Assembly: GCA_009691025.1 (NCBI GenBank)
Contig: SHWB01000016.1
Span: 1 to 38,265 of the forward strand
Source of the DNA: Alphaproteobacteria bacterium
GTDB lineage: Bacteria > Pseudomonadota > Alphaproteobacteria > UBA6615
DNA: 38,265 nt
Reading direction: 5' to 3'
Shown in pieces: positions 7,501-14,565 of the stretch; position 1 is the first letter of the stretch, and each line of letters starts with the position of its first letter. The position numbers and the translations under genes are program-made. Below the pieces are notes generated by a model. It searched no databases. It was given only the letters and a program-made list of their open reading frames with translations, and was not told where the DNA came from.

Positions 7501-9115
7501 GCGCTTCGACCAGTACCTCGGCGCCGGCGGCGGCGATGTCGCGGCGCATCTCGGCCGCGGCTGGGCGGCGCTCGCCCTCGGCGACGGCAAGGCGGCGGAG
7601 GCCGCCTTCCGCAAGGCGCTGGCCGCGGGCGAGAACGCCGACGCCCATGCCGGTCTCGGCTACGTCGCGCTTGCCGCCGACCGCGAAGCGGACGCCGAGA
7701 AGAGCTTCCTGCGGTCGTTCGAGCTGGCGCCGGGCTACGCGCCGGCGCAGAGCGGCATCGGCACCGTCAAGTTCCGCCAGACCGTCATCGTGCGCGATGG
7801 CTGGGACGCCTACTGGCGCGGCGAGTATCAGAAGGCGTTCGACGCCTGCACCGCGCGGCGCGATGAGGCGACCCGGCGCAAGAGCGCCGCGGCCGAGGAC
7901 TGCCGCGGCTGGGCGCTGCTTGGCCTCGAACGGCATGAGGATGCCGCGAAGGCCTTCGAGGCGGCGCTGAAGATCGACCCCGGCTTCTTCTATTCGCAGA
8001 GCGGCCTCGTCACGGCCAAGCAGGCCGGCATGGCCCGCTACAAAGAAGCGTGGCGGCTGATCGGCGAGAAGCGCTGGGCCGACGCCGCGGCGCGCCTCGC
8101 CAAGGCGCGCGACGATGTCGAGCCGGCATTGCGCTGGCTGATCGACGACGCGACGGCCTGGATCGAGTTCTACAAGGGCAACCATGCGAAAGCGGCGCAG
8201 GATTTCGAGACCGTCCTGCGCGCCAGCCCGCAAGCCTACCTGTCGCGCACGGGCCTCGGCTTCGTCGCCGCCGAGCGGCGCGACTACGCCAGGGCGGTCG
8301 AGCACCTCACCGCGTCGTTCACCGTGGCGCCTTACCAGGCCATCGCCTCCTATACGACGCCGGCCGTGAAGATGCTCGACGCGCGGAAGTTCGAGGAGGC
8401 ACGCGCCGTGCTCGCCCTTGGCGAGCGGGCCTGGCCGCTGTCGGCCGACATTCACTTCCTGCTGGCGCGCGCGGCGAAGGGGCTCGGCGACGAGGCCGGG
8501 GCAACGCGCCGTGCCGTCGTGGCGGCGGGGCTCGCGCCGGCGATTATCGACCCGGCCTTCGACAGCCTCGGCCTGCCGGCCGACAAGGTGCGCGAGGGCT
8601 ACCACGCGCTTGCCTGGGGGCTCTATTTCGCGCGCGACAACGAGGCAGCGCTCAGGCGCTTCGACCAGTACATCGCGGCCGGCGGCGACGATCCCAACGC
8701 CGTGCGCGGACGTGCCTTCGTCCTGTTCCGACTCGACCGGATGGACGAGGCGATGACGGGGCTCAACAAGGTCGTCGGCCACGAACGCGACAACCGTCTG
8801 CAACCCATCGTCGAGAACATACCGATCCCGGGCACGGATGCGGTCTGGCCGCTCGCGTACGATGCGTCGTCGACGCTGGCCTGGGCGCTGCTGCGCAAGG
8901 GCGATACGAAGGGCGCCGAGCAAGCCTTCCGCAAGGTGCTGGAGAAGCGGCCGTTCTGGATCGACACGCTGACCGGGCTCGGCTACAGCCTCGACGCGCA
9001 GGGCCGCAAGGACGAGGCTCGCAGCCAGTTCGCCGAGGCTCTGAAGCTCGCTCCAACCTACCCGGACGCGCTGCAGGGCTACGCCAAGGTCGGCGGAGGC
9101 GAGCGGCGCGGATGA
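4484..9115 (+). CDS. Giant exported tetratricopeptide-repeat protein with three 385-residue units
   Basis: This is a 1,543-residue protein. The start is the ATG at 4484, with GGAGG at 4473-4477; it begins with a signal peptide (MPWVSRLLLALVFVAFMAAP, then GTAA), so export to the periplasm or outside is predicted. Residues about 25-330 are TPR-like. Three homologous large units follow, starting at residues 331, 716 and 1101, each opening with a GW-x2-Y-x-RG-x-Y motif. Every unit carries a Cys pair with 17 residues between (C352/C370, C737/C755, C1122/C1140) around RRDEA...AAEDCRGW, plausibly a disulfide per unit. Unit 3 has an extra stretch (DNRLQPIVENIPIPG and following) before the final TPR. 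The stop overlaps the next start (ATGA at 9112-9115). TPR scaffolds bind proteins or peptides; the partner is unknown. Confidence 0.9.
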   Translation: MPWVSRLLLALVFVAFMAAPGTAASLNDAKAKFAAKHYVAARAAYAEVLLPALTDDTARPAKDLPEARLKEALGQYGWTLFLLDEYAASRDVFARFARFDPKNFEARLGLAWNAIKLGAYDEAEGLLTKADDLASRRERPAVDDARGWLAVKRGDYKAARGSFKREEARQYEEYGGFYIADSQVGLGWVAIFQNDWDAAANLFREGLQRDGNCLFCRDGLARVRLQASKPRDALAEAVHGARLTRHNYGLVTLVDQILLAIGDVKVSIETYRDLAAAHEGDAVWEVRHANALVAAGKAEDGRKLLTALVGREPDNALARAALRNLKFAERAIVSGGWELYARGDYARALDSCTTRRDEAKGRGSAAAEDCRGWALVALNRPREAAEAFKAALAIDRDFFYAETGLTTARQAQLGAYNAAWAQLDAGRHDEAAKAFAAARAGVDADLQWLVDDGLAWVESYRGNRAAARMAFESIVAANPDAYLSQRGLGLIALDEGQHQRAVEFLTKSFERSPNQAIASYTGPAMRLVEAGRHAEAKGVLDLAERAWPLSADVQFLAARAYKGLGDERQASEKAMAAVTLAPAYVDPAFDGLGLSAGLARDAYLALGWGLYYAGMSDAARNRIRQYFAAGGSDRSGHLGLGWTELTMGDAKAAEVAFRKALAAREDADALAGVGWARLGQDDPAAAESSFRRALGLIAGHISAGAGIAAVKFRLTAIVKDGWERYYRGAYAEALVACEAKRDAARSARNPAAEDCRGWSLLALGRPEEAEKAFAAALAIDPAFFYSESGRIAAKRAGLVTYDEAWSLAMLGRHDEAKAKFERARVGLGQEFLWLIDDGLAWLDYYRGNHDAAKRAFERIVAANSQAYLSRKGLGYVAVAQKDWRKAADELTRSYTVAPYQPVAAYTEPAFAMIEAGRHEEARGILDGAAKVWPLSADVQILLARAQKGLRNEDAAAAHAIAAARLAPAYIDPAFDGIGLPAAKVRDGLLALGWGLYYAGRGGEAIRRFDQYLGAGGGDVAAHLGRGWAALALGDGKAAEAAFRKALAAGENADAHAGLGYVALAADREADAEKSFLRSFELAPGYAPAQSGIGTVKFRQTVIVRDGWDAYWRGEYQKAFDACTARRDEATRRKSAAAEDCRGWALLGLERHEDAAKAFEAALKIDPGFFYSQSGLVTAKQAGMARYKEAWRLIGEKRWADAAARLAKARDDVEPALRWLIDDATAWIEFYKGNHAKAAQDFETVLRASPQAYLSRTGLGFVAAERRDYARAVEHLTASFTVAPYQAIASYTTPAVKMLDARKFEEARAVLALGERAWPLSADIHFLLARAAKGLGDEAGATRRAVVAAGLAPAIIDPAFDSLGLPADKVREGYHALAWGLYFARDNEAALRRFDQYIAAGGDDPNAVRGRAFVLFRLDRMDEAMTGLNKVVGHERDNRLQPIVENIPIPGTDAVWPLAYDASSTLAWALLRKGDTKGAEQAFRKVLEKRPFWIDTLTGLGYSLDAQGRKDEARSQFAEALKLAPTYPDALQGYAKVGGGERRG
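5474..8780 (+). repeat. Three tandem intragenic units, 1,155-bp period
   Basis: Within the TPR gene, the homologous openings AIVSGGWELY, AIVKDGWERY and VIVRDGWDAY start at 5474, 6629 and 7784. Both intervals are exactly 1,155 bases (385 codons). Matching landmarks recur in each unit: AAEDCRGW, a single-residue variant of IDPAFFYS, QWLVDDGLAW or similar, AYLSRxGLG, a WPLSADVQ-like motif, and AxIDPAFDGxGLP. Unit 3 diverges near its end because of an extra segment, so the repeat end is approximate. The exact period indicates duplication of a whole multi-TPR block, not drift of single 34-residue repeats. Confidence 0.9.
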
Positions 9116-9393
9116 GTGCGGAGAGTACCTGGTGCCTCGCCTCCCGGGTACAGGTGGAGGCGGGGCCCGACGGCAACGGCGGCGTCCTGCTCGACACGGC
9201 GACGGCGACCGTGTGCGCGGTCAACGCGACGGCGATGACGCTGCTTGTCGCGCTTGGCCGCGGGGCGGATATCGGCCAGCTCGCGACCGCGCTCACCCGG
9301 GAGTACGATGTGCCCGCCCGCCGCGCTCGTGAGGACGCGCGCGCCCTGTTGCGGCAGCTGCGGACGATGGGACTCGTCGATGCCGCAGGCTGA
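9112..9393 (+). CDS. PqqD-like protein (stand-alone RiPP-recognition-element fold)
   Basis: This is a 93-residue protein with the PqqD-type pattern. An N-terminal beta region (ASRVQVEAG, then GGVLLDTATATVCAVNATA) has the LL...VN..A signature. A helical part follows, with IGQLATALTREYDV, ARREDARALLRQL and GLVD. PqqD-like domains bind leader peptides of ribosomally made, modified peptides and present them to a modifying enzyme; many are fused to such enzymes, but here the domain stands alone. It starts inside the TPR stop (ATGA) and overlaps the next gene by 14 bases, so translational coupling is likely. No radical-SAM enzyme or PQQ genes are nearby, which argues against a PQQ role. The likely partner in this operon is the leader-like N-terminus of the decarboxylase encoded at 11514. 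Confidence 0.8.
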   Translation: MSAESTWCLASRVQVEAGPDGNGGVLLDTATATVCAVNATAMTLLVALGRGADIGQLATALTREYDVPARRAREDARALLRQLRTMGLVDAAG

Positions 9394-11527
9394 GATTGGC
9401 GTTGCCGTTTCGGGGTTCGGCGGACTCGACAATCCGGAACCCGGCACACCGGTTGCGCGTGCGCTGAGGCTCGGCTGGCCAGGCCGCCTGCACATCACCG
9501 CGCTCGGCTACGACCACTGGATCACCGGCGCCTGGTCGCCGGGCCTTGCCGACCGCCTGGCGCTGATGCCGCCACTCGCCAGCGGCGACGAAGCGGTATT
9601 CGAGCGCATCGCGCGCCTCCACCGCGAGCGCCCGTTCGCGGCGCTGCTGCCGTGCCTCGACCTCGAGATCCGCGTCTACTCCCGGCTGGCGCAACGCCTG
9701 CGTGCGGCCGGCGTCAGGACGCTCCTGCCACAGGTGCAGGCGATCGAGGCGGTGACGAAGCCGTCGCTGCCGCAGTTTTGCCATGCAAACGGCATTGCCA
9801 CGCCGCGCACGGTCCATGTCGCCAATCCCTGGGACGTGCCGTTCTTCGCCGGCGGATTCAGCTATCCGCTGATGGTGAAGGGCACGGTGGCGGGCGCCGT
9901 CCGGGTCGACGGACCCGACGCCGCCGTGCAGGCGGCCATCGCCCTCAACGGCCGCTGGGGCGGCGGCGTGCTGCTGCAGGAGTGGATTGACGGCGACGAG
10001 TTCGTGGTCGCCATGCTAGCGCGCGAGGACGGCGCTCTGCTCGGCAGCGTGCCGATGCGCAAGCTGGCGGTGAACCAGCGCGGCAAGGGTGTCGTAGGCG
10101 CGGTCGTCGACGACCCCTATCTCGCGCGCGAAGCGCGCGCGATCATGCGCCGGCTCAACTGGGCGGGACCGCTGGAGCTGGAGTTCGTGCGCGAGCGGCG
10201 GACGCGGCGCCTCCATCTGATCGAGGTCAACAACCGCTTCCCGAACTGGATCCTGCTGTCGCACTGGGCGAGCTGCAACCTGCCGGTCCTGTTGCTACGC
10301 GAAATTCTGCAGCCGGGCCGCAGCCGGCGGCGCAAGGCACGCGCGGGCACCGCTTTCGTGCGCGACGTCGAGGAGGTGGTGGTCCCGGGCGATACGGTCG
10401 ATGCGCTGGCGCGCCGCGGCGAGACCCGGGGTACGCCGCCGCCGCACGCGCGCCGGCCCGGCCGGCGTCGCGACGGCTTCCGCGTCGCGGTGACAGGCCT
10501 CAACGCCTTCGACCAGGTGATGCCGGGTCTTGGCGTCGCCGCCGCGCTGCGCGGGGCGCCGGAGGTGGCGGCTGTGTACGGGCTCGGCTACGGGCCTTAC
10601 GACGCCTGCCTCAACCGTGACGACCTGTTCGACGGCGGTTTCCGCATACCGCCCGATCTCGAAGGGCCGGCGCTGGTCGACTGGCTCGCCTCCCTACGGC
10701 GGACGGCGGCCATCGATACCGTCCTGCCCTGCCTCGACTTCGAGGTACCTGTCTATGCCGCCGTCGCCGACGGGCTCGCCGATGCCGGCGTGGCGACGCT
10801 GCTGCCGGAACCCGCCGCCCTTTCGCGCGTCGGCAAGAGCGCCTTCGCGGGCGGGCGCATGCGCCGCGACTGGGGCGCCTTCTACATCCCGGCCGCGCAC
10901 AGGGCCGGCAGCGCCGACGCCCTGCGCCACGCCGTCGCCCGGCTCGGCTTTCCGGTCGCCCTCAAGGCGAACGGGGCCGACACCGGGATCGCGCGCACCG
11001 CCGCCGAGGCCGGCGCGATCTGGCACACCATGGCCAGCCGGGGCGTCCGCGACATCCTTGTTCAGGCCTTCATCCACGGCGACGAGTTCGCCGTAGCGGG
11101 CGTCTGCGACGCCGGACACCGGCTGGTGGCCTCGACAGCGATCAAGAAGCTGCTGACCTGCGAGCGCGGAAAGACCTGGGCGGCGCGGACGGTGGACTTG
11201 CCGGCACTGACGGCGGCGGTGGCGGCGTTCCTCGCCGCACGGCGCTGGCGCGGCCCGTTCGAGCTCGAGTTCATCCGCGACGGCTTCGCCGAGCGTTTCG
11301 CCCTCCTCGAGAGCAACCCGCGCTTCCCGGCCTGGATAGGATTCTCCGCTGCCGTCGCGACGAACCTGCCGCGCCTCGCCGTACTGTCCGCGCACGGCCT
11401 GCCGCTCCCGGCGCAGCATCCGTCCGGCGACGGCATTTTCACGCGCAACTGCCGCGAGCGGCCGGTTGCGCCGATCGCGATAGCCACCTTCGCCAACACA
11501 GGAGTGGTCCGTCATGTCCGCGCGTAA
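9380..11527 (+). CDS. Double ATP-grasp ligase-like protein
   Basis: This is a 715-residue protein made of two homologous halves, about residues 1-310 and 366-700, joined by an Arg/Pro-rich linker. Each half has a pre-ATP-grasp segment with LPCLDxEVxVY (first half LPCLDLEIRVY), a central strand with a Lys (PLMVKG; PVALKA), a QEWIDGDEF or QAFIHGDEF motif, and a metal-binding end: E268 with E282/N284 (IEVNNRF) and E630 with E644/N646 (LESNPRF). Both active sites therefore look intact. The nearest familiar architecture is the duplicated ATP-grasp of the carbamoyl-phosphate synthase large subunit, but the protein is much shorter and I see no CarB oligomerisation or allosteric domain. ATP-grasp enzymes activate a carboxylate as acyl phosphate and join it to an amine or thiol. 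The ATG at 9380 overlaps the previous gene; the 3' end overlaps the next by 14 bases. Confidence 0.85.
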   Translation: MPQAEIGVAVSGFGGLDNPEPGTPVARALRLGWPGRLHITALGYDHWITGAWSPGLADRLALMPPLASGDEAVFERIARLHRERPFAALLPCLDLEIRVYSRLAQRLRAAGVRTLLPQVQAIEAVTKPSLPQFCHANGIATPRTVHVANPWDVPFFAGGFSYPLMVKGTVAGAVRVDGPDAAVQAAIALNGRWGGGVLLQEWIDGDEFVVAMLAREDGALLGSVPMRKLAVNQRGKGVVGAVVDDPYLAREARAIMRRLNWAGPLELEFVRERRTRRLHLIEVNNRFPNWILLSHWASCNLPVLLLREILQPGRSRRRKARAGTAFVRDVEEVVVPGDTVDALARRGETRGTPPPHARRPGRRRDGFRVAVTGLNAFDQVMPGLGVAAALRGAPEVAAVYGLGYGPYDACLNRDDLFDGGFRIPPDLEGPALVDWLASLRRTAAIDTVLPCLDFEVPVYAAVADGLADAGVATLLPEPAALSRVGKSAFAGGRMRRDWGAFYIPAAHRAGSADALRHAVARLGFPVALKANGADTGIARTAAEAGAIWHTMASRGVRDILVQAFIHGDEFAVAGVCDAGHRLVASTAIKKLLTCERGKTWAARTVDLPALTAAVAAFLAARRWRGPFELEFIRDGFAERFALLESNPRFPAWIGFSAAVATNLPRLAVLSAHGLPLPAQHPSGDGIFTRNCRERPVAPIAIATFANTGVVRHVRA

Positions 11528-12893
11528 GAGCTACGAGGCGCCGCGCCTGCGCCAGCTCGCCGTCGGGCCGATGGGCAAGCACCGCCTCGTCGACGTGCTG
11601 CCGGCAAGCGTCGTCGAGGGCGGCTGGGACGCGGCGGAACTGGTGGCACGCTTCGGTTCGCCGCTGTTCGTCGTGTCGGAAGAGCGCCTGCGCGCGCTCT
11701 ACGGCAGCTTCCGCGAGACCTTTACCGGCGATGGTGTGACCACACGCATCGCCTATTCCTACAAGACCAACTATCTGCCGGCTCTGTGCGCGGTGATGGC
11801 CGACGAGGGCGCGTGGGCGGAGGTCGTGTCGGGCATGGAGTACAGCCTGGCCCGCGCGCTGGGCATTCCCGCGGCCGATATTGTCTTCAACGGCCCGTAC
11901 AAGACACGCGCCGAACTCGAACGTGCGATCGGCGAGGGGGCGCTGGTCAACATCGACGGCTTCGACGAACTCGCCATCGTCGAGACCGTCGCGCGCTCGG
12001 TCGGGCGCACGGCGCGGATCGGACTGCGGATCAATTTTCGCGTCGACAACCAGCTCAACTGGAACAAGTTCGGCTTCAGCGTCGAGCACGGTGAGGCGGA
12101 AGAGGCGCTGGCTCGGGTCGCCGGCAGGCGCCGCCTCAGGCTGGTGGCACTGCACAACCACTGCGGCACCTACAATGTCGACCCCGGCATCTACACGCGG
12201 GCCGTGCGGGCCCTGCTGCAGGTCGCGCGCAGCGCTCGCCGGCTCGGTCTCGCGCCGACGACGATCGACCTCGGCGGCGGCTTCCCCTCGGCCAACGCGC
12301 TGAAGCCGGCCTTCGCAGCGCCCGGCGTCGCGCGGCGGTCGGGCGAGGCACTTGGCGACTTCGCCGACGCCATCCTCAGGCCGCTCGCGCGGGCGCGCGG
12401 CCTGTTCGGCCCGTCGCCGACACTGATCCTCGAGCCCGGCCGTGCCGTCGTCGACAGCGCGATGCAGCTCGTCTGCACCGTGGTGGCGACCAAGGAGATC
12501 GCCGGCCAGGGCGCCGTCGTCGTCGACGCCGGCGTCAACATCGTGCCGACGGCTTACTGGTACAACCACCACGTCGACGCCGTCGACGGTGCCGAGAGCG
12601 AGGTGGCCGACGGGATGCGTCAGGTCACGGTATACGGCCCGCTGTGCATGCAGATCGACGTGCTGCGGGATCAGGTCCTGCTGCCGCCGCTGGCGGTCGG
12701 CGCCCCGCTGGTCATCCACAATGTCGGCGCCTACTGCCTGACCCAGTCGATGCAGTTCATCCAGCCGCGCCCGGCGGTGGTGATGATCGGGCCGGACGGC
12801 CCGGTCGTCATCCGGCGGCGCGAGGAGTGGCGCGACATCTTCGCGCTCGACAGCGTGCCCGGACGGCTGCGGCGCGAGGGGTATGCGCTCTGA
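11514..12893 (+). CDS. PLP-dependent decarboxylase (diaminopimelate decarboxylase fold) with leader-peptide-like N-terminus
   Basis: This is a 459-residue fold-type III PLP enzyme. The PLP lysine is K84 in YSYKTN. Further family marks are HNHCGTYN, the phosphate-binding IDLGGGFP, LEPGRAVV, and a C-terminal GAYCLTQSMQF. The usual substrate motif CESxD of diaminopimelate decarboxylase reads C378-M-Q-x-D382 here: Cys and Asp are kept but the Glu is gone, so a different substrate is likely. The enzyme core starts near residue 45 (ARFGSPLFVV). Before it lies an extension with KSYEAPRLRQLAVG, which resembles lasso-type RiPP leaders (Y-x2-P-x-L, here Y7, P10, L12). AGGAG at 11500-11504 precedes the ATG. 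The 3' end overlaps the next gene by 11 bases. A lysA housekeeping role is unlikely because of the changed motif and neighbours. Confidence 0.85.
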   Translation: MSARKSYEAPRLRQLAVGPMGKHRLVDVLPASVVEGGWDAAELVARFGSPLFVVSEERLRALYGSFRETFTGDGVTTRIAYSYKTNYLPALCAVMADEGAWAEVVSGMEYSLARALGIPAADIVFNGPYKTRAELERAIGEGALVNIDGFDELAIVETVARSVGRTARIGLRINFRVDNQLNWNKFGFSVEHGEAEEALARVAGRRRLRLVALHNHCGTYNVDPGIYTRAVRALLQVARSARRLGLAPTTIDLGGGFPSANALKPAFAAPGVARRSGEALGDFADAILRPLARARGLFGPSPTLILEPGRAVVDSAMQLVCTVVATKEIAGQGAVVVDAGVNIVPTAYWYNHHVDAVDGAESEVADGMRQVTVYGPLCMQIDVLRDQVLLPPLAVGAPLVIHNVGAYCLTQSMQFIQPRPAVVMIGPDGPVVIRRREEWRDIFALDSVPGRLRREGYAL

Positions 12894-14565
12894 ACCTGTA
12901 GTGGCCGGGCTGGCGCGCGGAGCGGCGCTGGCCCTGGCCCGAATCGTCTTCGCCGACGGGCCGGCTTCCGGAGCCCTCGTGCTCGCGGCGACGGCCCTGC
13001 TCGCGCCGGCTGCGGCGGCGGGGGCATTCGCCGGCGCCGTGGTCGGAACCCTTGTCGCCTGGTGGCGCGACAGGGACTCGGCGCGCTGGCGCGACGGCCT
13101 TGCGGGCTACAACGCGGCGATCCTCGGCATGATCTGGGGCGGGCCGCTGGCGCGCGGCGGCGACCCGGCCTTCCTGTTCGTGCTGTTCCTCGCCATCTGC
13201 CTCGCCATCGAGGCGCCGCTGGAGCGCCTGTTCGCGCGGCTGGCGCTGCCGCCCTTCGCCGCCGCCGCGCTGCTCGGCGGCTGGCTGTCGGAACTCGTCT
13301 TCCGCGCCTTCGGCGAGCGGTTCTGGGAGCATCCGGGCCTGCTGCCGTTCGGCGAGGCCGGCGTCGTCGCCGCGGTCCTGTGCGTCGCCGCGGCGGTGGC
13401 ACTGACCTCGCCGCGGGCGGCGGCGGCCGGCGCGACCGCGGCGCTGGCGGCGGCGCTCGCGGGAGGTGTCGCGACGTCGGCCGGCAGTTTCGCCGACCTT
13501 GCGCTGGCGCAGGCGGGTCTGTGGGCGTTCGCCGTGGCGCCGGCCGCCGTGGGAACGCACGTGTCGCTGCCGCGCGGCTCGGCGCTCGCGCTCGGCGCCG
13601 GCGCGCTCGCCGCGATCGTGACGGCCTCGGTCTGGCTGGCGTGGACCGCCGCGCCGGCCGGGCTGCTGCTGCCGGCGCCGCTAATGGCGCCGCTGTTCGT
13701 CGGCATTTGGCTGGCGACGGTGCTGGCGACCTGCGGGCATCCGCTGGCCCGCGACCCAGCATTGTGGCCCTCAGCGGCGGCGCTGCGCGCGGCCCGGTCC
13801 GATGGCCGGCCGGTCGTGGCGCTGACGGGCGCCGGCATCAGCACAGCCTCGGGCATTCCGGACTATACCGGCGGCGCCTGGCTCGAGCCGGGCGTGCCGG
13901 TGAGCGAGTTCGGCTTCGCCCGCTTCCTTGCCGCGCCGGCGGCGCGGCGTCTCTACTGGTCCGCCTGCCACCGCTTTCGCGAGGTCGCCGCAGCCGCCGG
14001 GCCGAACCCGGCGCACGCCGCGCTTGCGGCGCTCGAGGATGCGGGCTTCGTCGCCGCGACCGTCACGCAGAATGTCGACGGGCTGCACCAGCAGGCGGGC
14101 TCGCGCAACGTCGTCGAGTTACATGGCAGCATCGGCCATGTGCGCTGCCTCGCCTGCGCTTGGGAGGGGCCGTGGCCAATTTACAACGCCTGGCAGCTCC
14201 GCGACATCCTCTGTCCCGCCTGCGGCGGGCTGGTGAAGCCGGCCGTCATCGCACTGGGCGAGGACGTGCCACTGGCGGCATGGGCCGCCGCCGTCGCCGC
14301 GGTCGACCGCGGCGGTGTTCTGCTGGTAGTCGGCAGCCAGCTCGCCGTCAGCTCAGCGCATGCGCTGGTCGAACGCGCCCGCGCCGCCGGCGCGCGCATC
14401 GTCGTCGTCAATCTCGGGCCGCTGGCCACCCCGCCGGGGCCGGGCGACCAGTTTGTCGCCGCGCCGGCGGAGCGGGCATTACCGGCGCTGGCTATTCTGC
14501 TGGGCGTCCGCCGGCATCCCGGCGCGGCGTCGGCCGCGGGGCCGGCTACGGCCGGCCGGCCATGA
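12883..14565 (+). CDS. Fusion of urea-transporter-like membrane domain and SIR2-family NAD-dependent deacylase
   Basis: This is a 560-residue fusion. Residues about 1-290 are very hydrophobic, with roughly eight to ten membrane segments and a GLAGYNAAILG motif near residue 72, matching the GL-x-GYN-x-x-L-G signature of UT-type urea/amide channels. Residues about 300-540 are a complete sirtuin: GAGISTASGIPDY (from G316), TQNVDGLHQ (395-403), catalytic H414 in ELHGS, zinc ligands C422/C425 and C444/C447, KPAVIALGE, GSQLAVSSAHAL and VVNLG. The zinc module and His indicate a protein deacylase type and not the zinc-less NADase Sir2 domains of phage defence. The domain order would put the sirtuin in the cytosol at the mouth of a channel. 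The stop overlaps the convergent acetyltransferase gene by 20 bases. The frame is continuous, so a sequencing error joining two genes is unlikely. Confidence 0.85.
   Translation: MRSEPVVAGLARGAALALARIVFADGPASGALVLAATALLAPAAAAGAFAGAVVGTLVAWWRDRDSARWRDGLAGYNAAILGMIWGGPLARGGDPAFLFVLFLAICLAIEAPLERLFARLALPPFAAAALLGGWLSELVFRAFGERFWEHPGLLPFGEAGVVAAVLCVAAAVALTSPRAAAAGATAALAAALAGGVATSAGSFADLALAQAGLWAFAVAPAAVGTHVSLPRGSALALGAGALAAIVTASVWLAWTAAPAGLLLPAPLMAPLFVGIWLATVLATCGHPLARDPALWPSAAALRAARSDGRPVVALTGAGISTASGIPDYTGGAWLEPGVPVSEFGFARFLAAPAARRLYWSACHRFREVAAAAGPNPAHAALAALEDAGFVAATVTQNVDGLHQQAGSRNVVELHGSIGHVRCLACAWEGPWPIYNAWQLRDILCPACGGLVKPAVIALGEDVPLAAWAAAVAAVDRGGVLLVVGSQLAVSSAHALVERARAAGARIVVVNLGPLATPPGPGDQFVAAPAERALPALAILLGVRRHPGAASAAGPATAGRP

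Noticed and set aside
4505-8923. A very long open frame antisense to the TPR gene (over 1,400 codons).
   Set aside because: It mirrors the repeats of the sense gene, has no domain likeness or ribosome site, and such antisense frames are common in very GC-rich repeated sequence. The sense frame has a signal peptide, TPR motifs and coupled neighbours.
11514-12893. Housekeeping lysA.
   Set aside because: The CESxD motif is changed, an N-terminal extension is present, and the gene is embedded in the accessory operon.
13800-14540. A phage-defence Sir2 NADase.
   Set aside because: The domain has the deacylase zinc Cys pairs and ELHG motif, and none of the usual defence partners (SLOG, TIR, Argonaute, STAND) is adjacent.
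9112-14565. A classical lasso-peptide cluster or PQQ synthesis cluster.
   Set aside because: There is no B1/B2 peptidase, no asparagine-synthase-like C protein, no radical-SAM enzyme, and no short precursor gene in the operon. Only the leader-like motif and the PqqD-like protein are shared.
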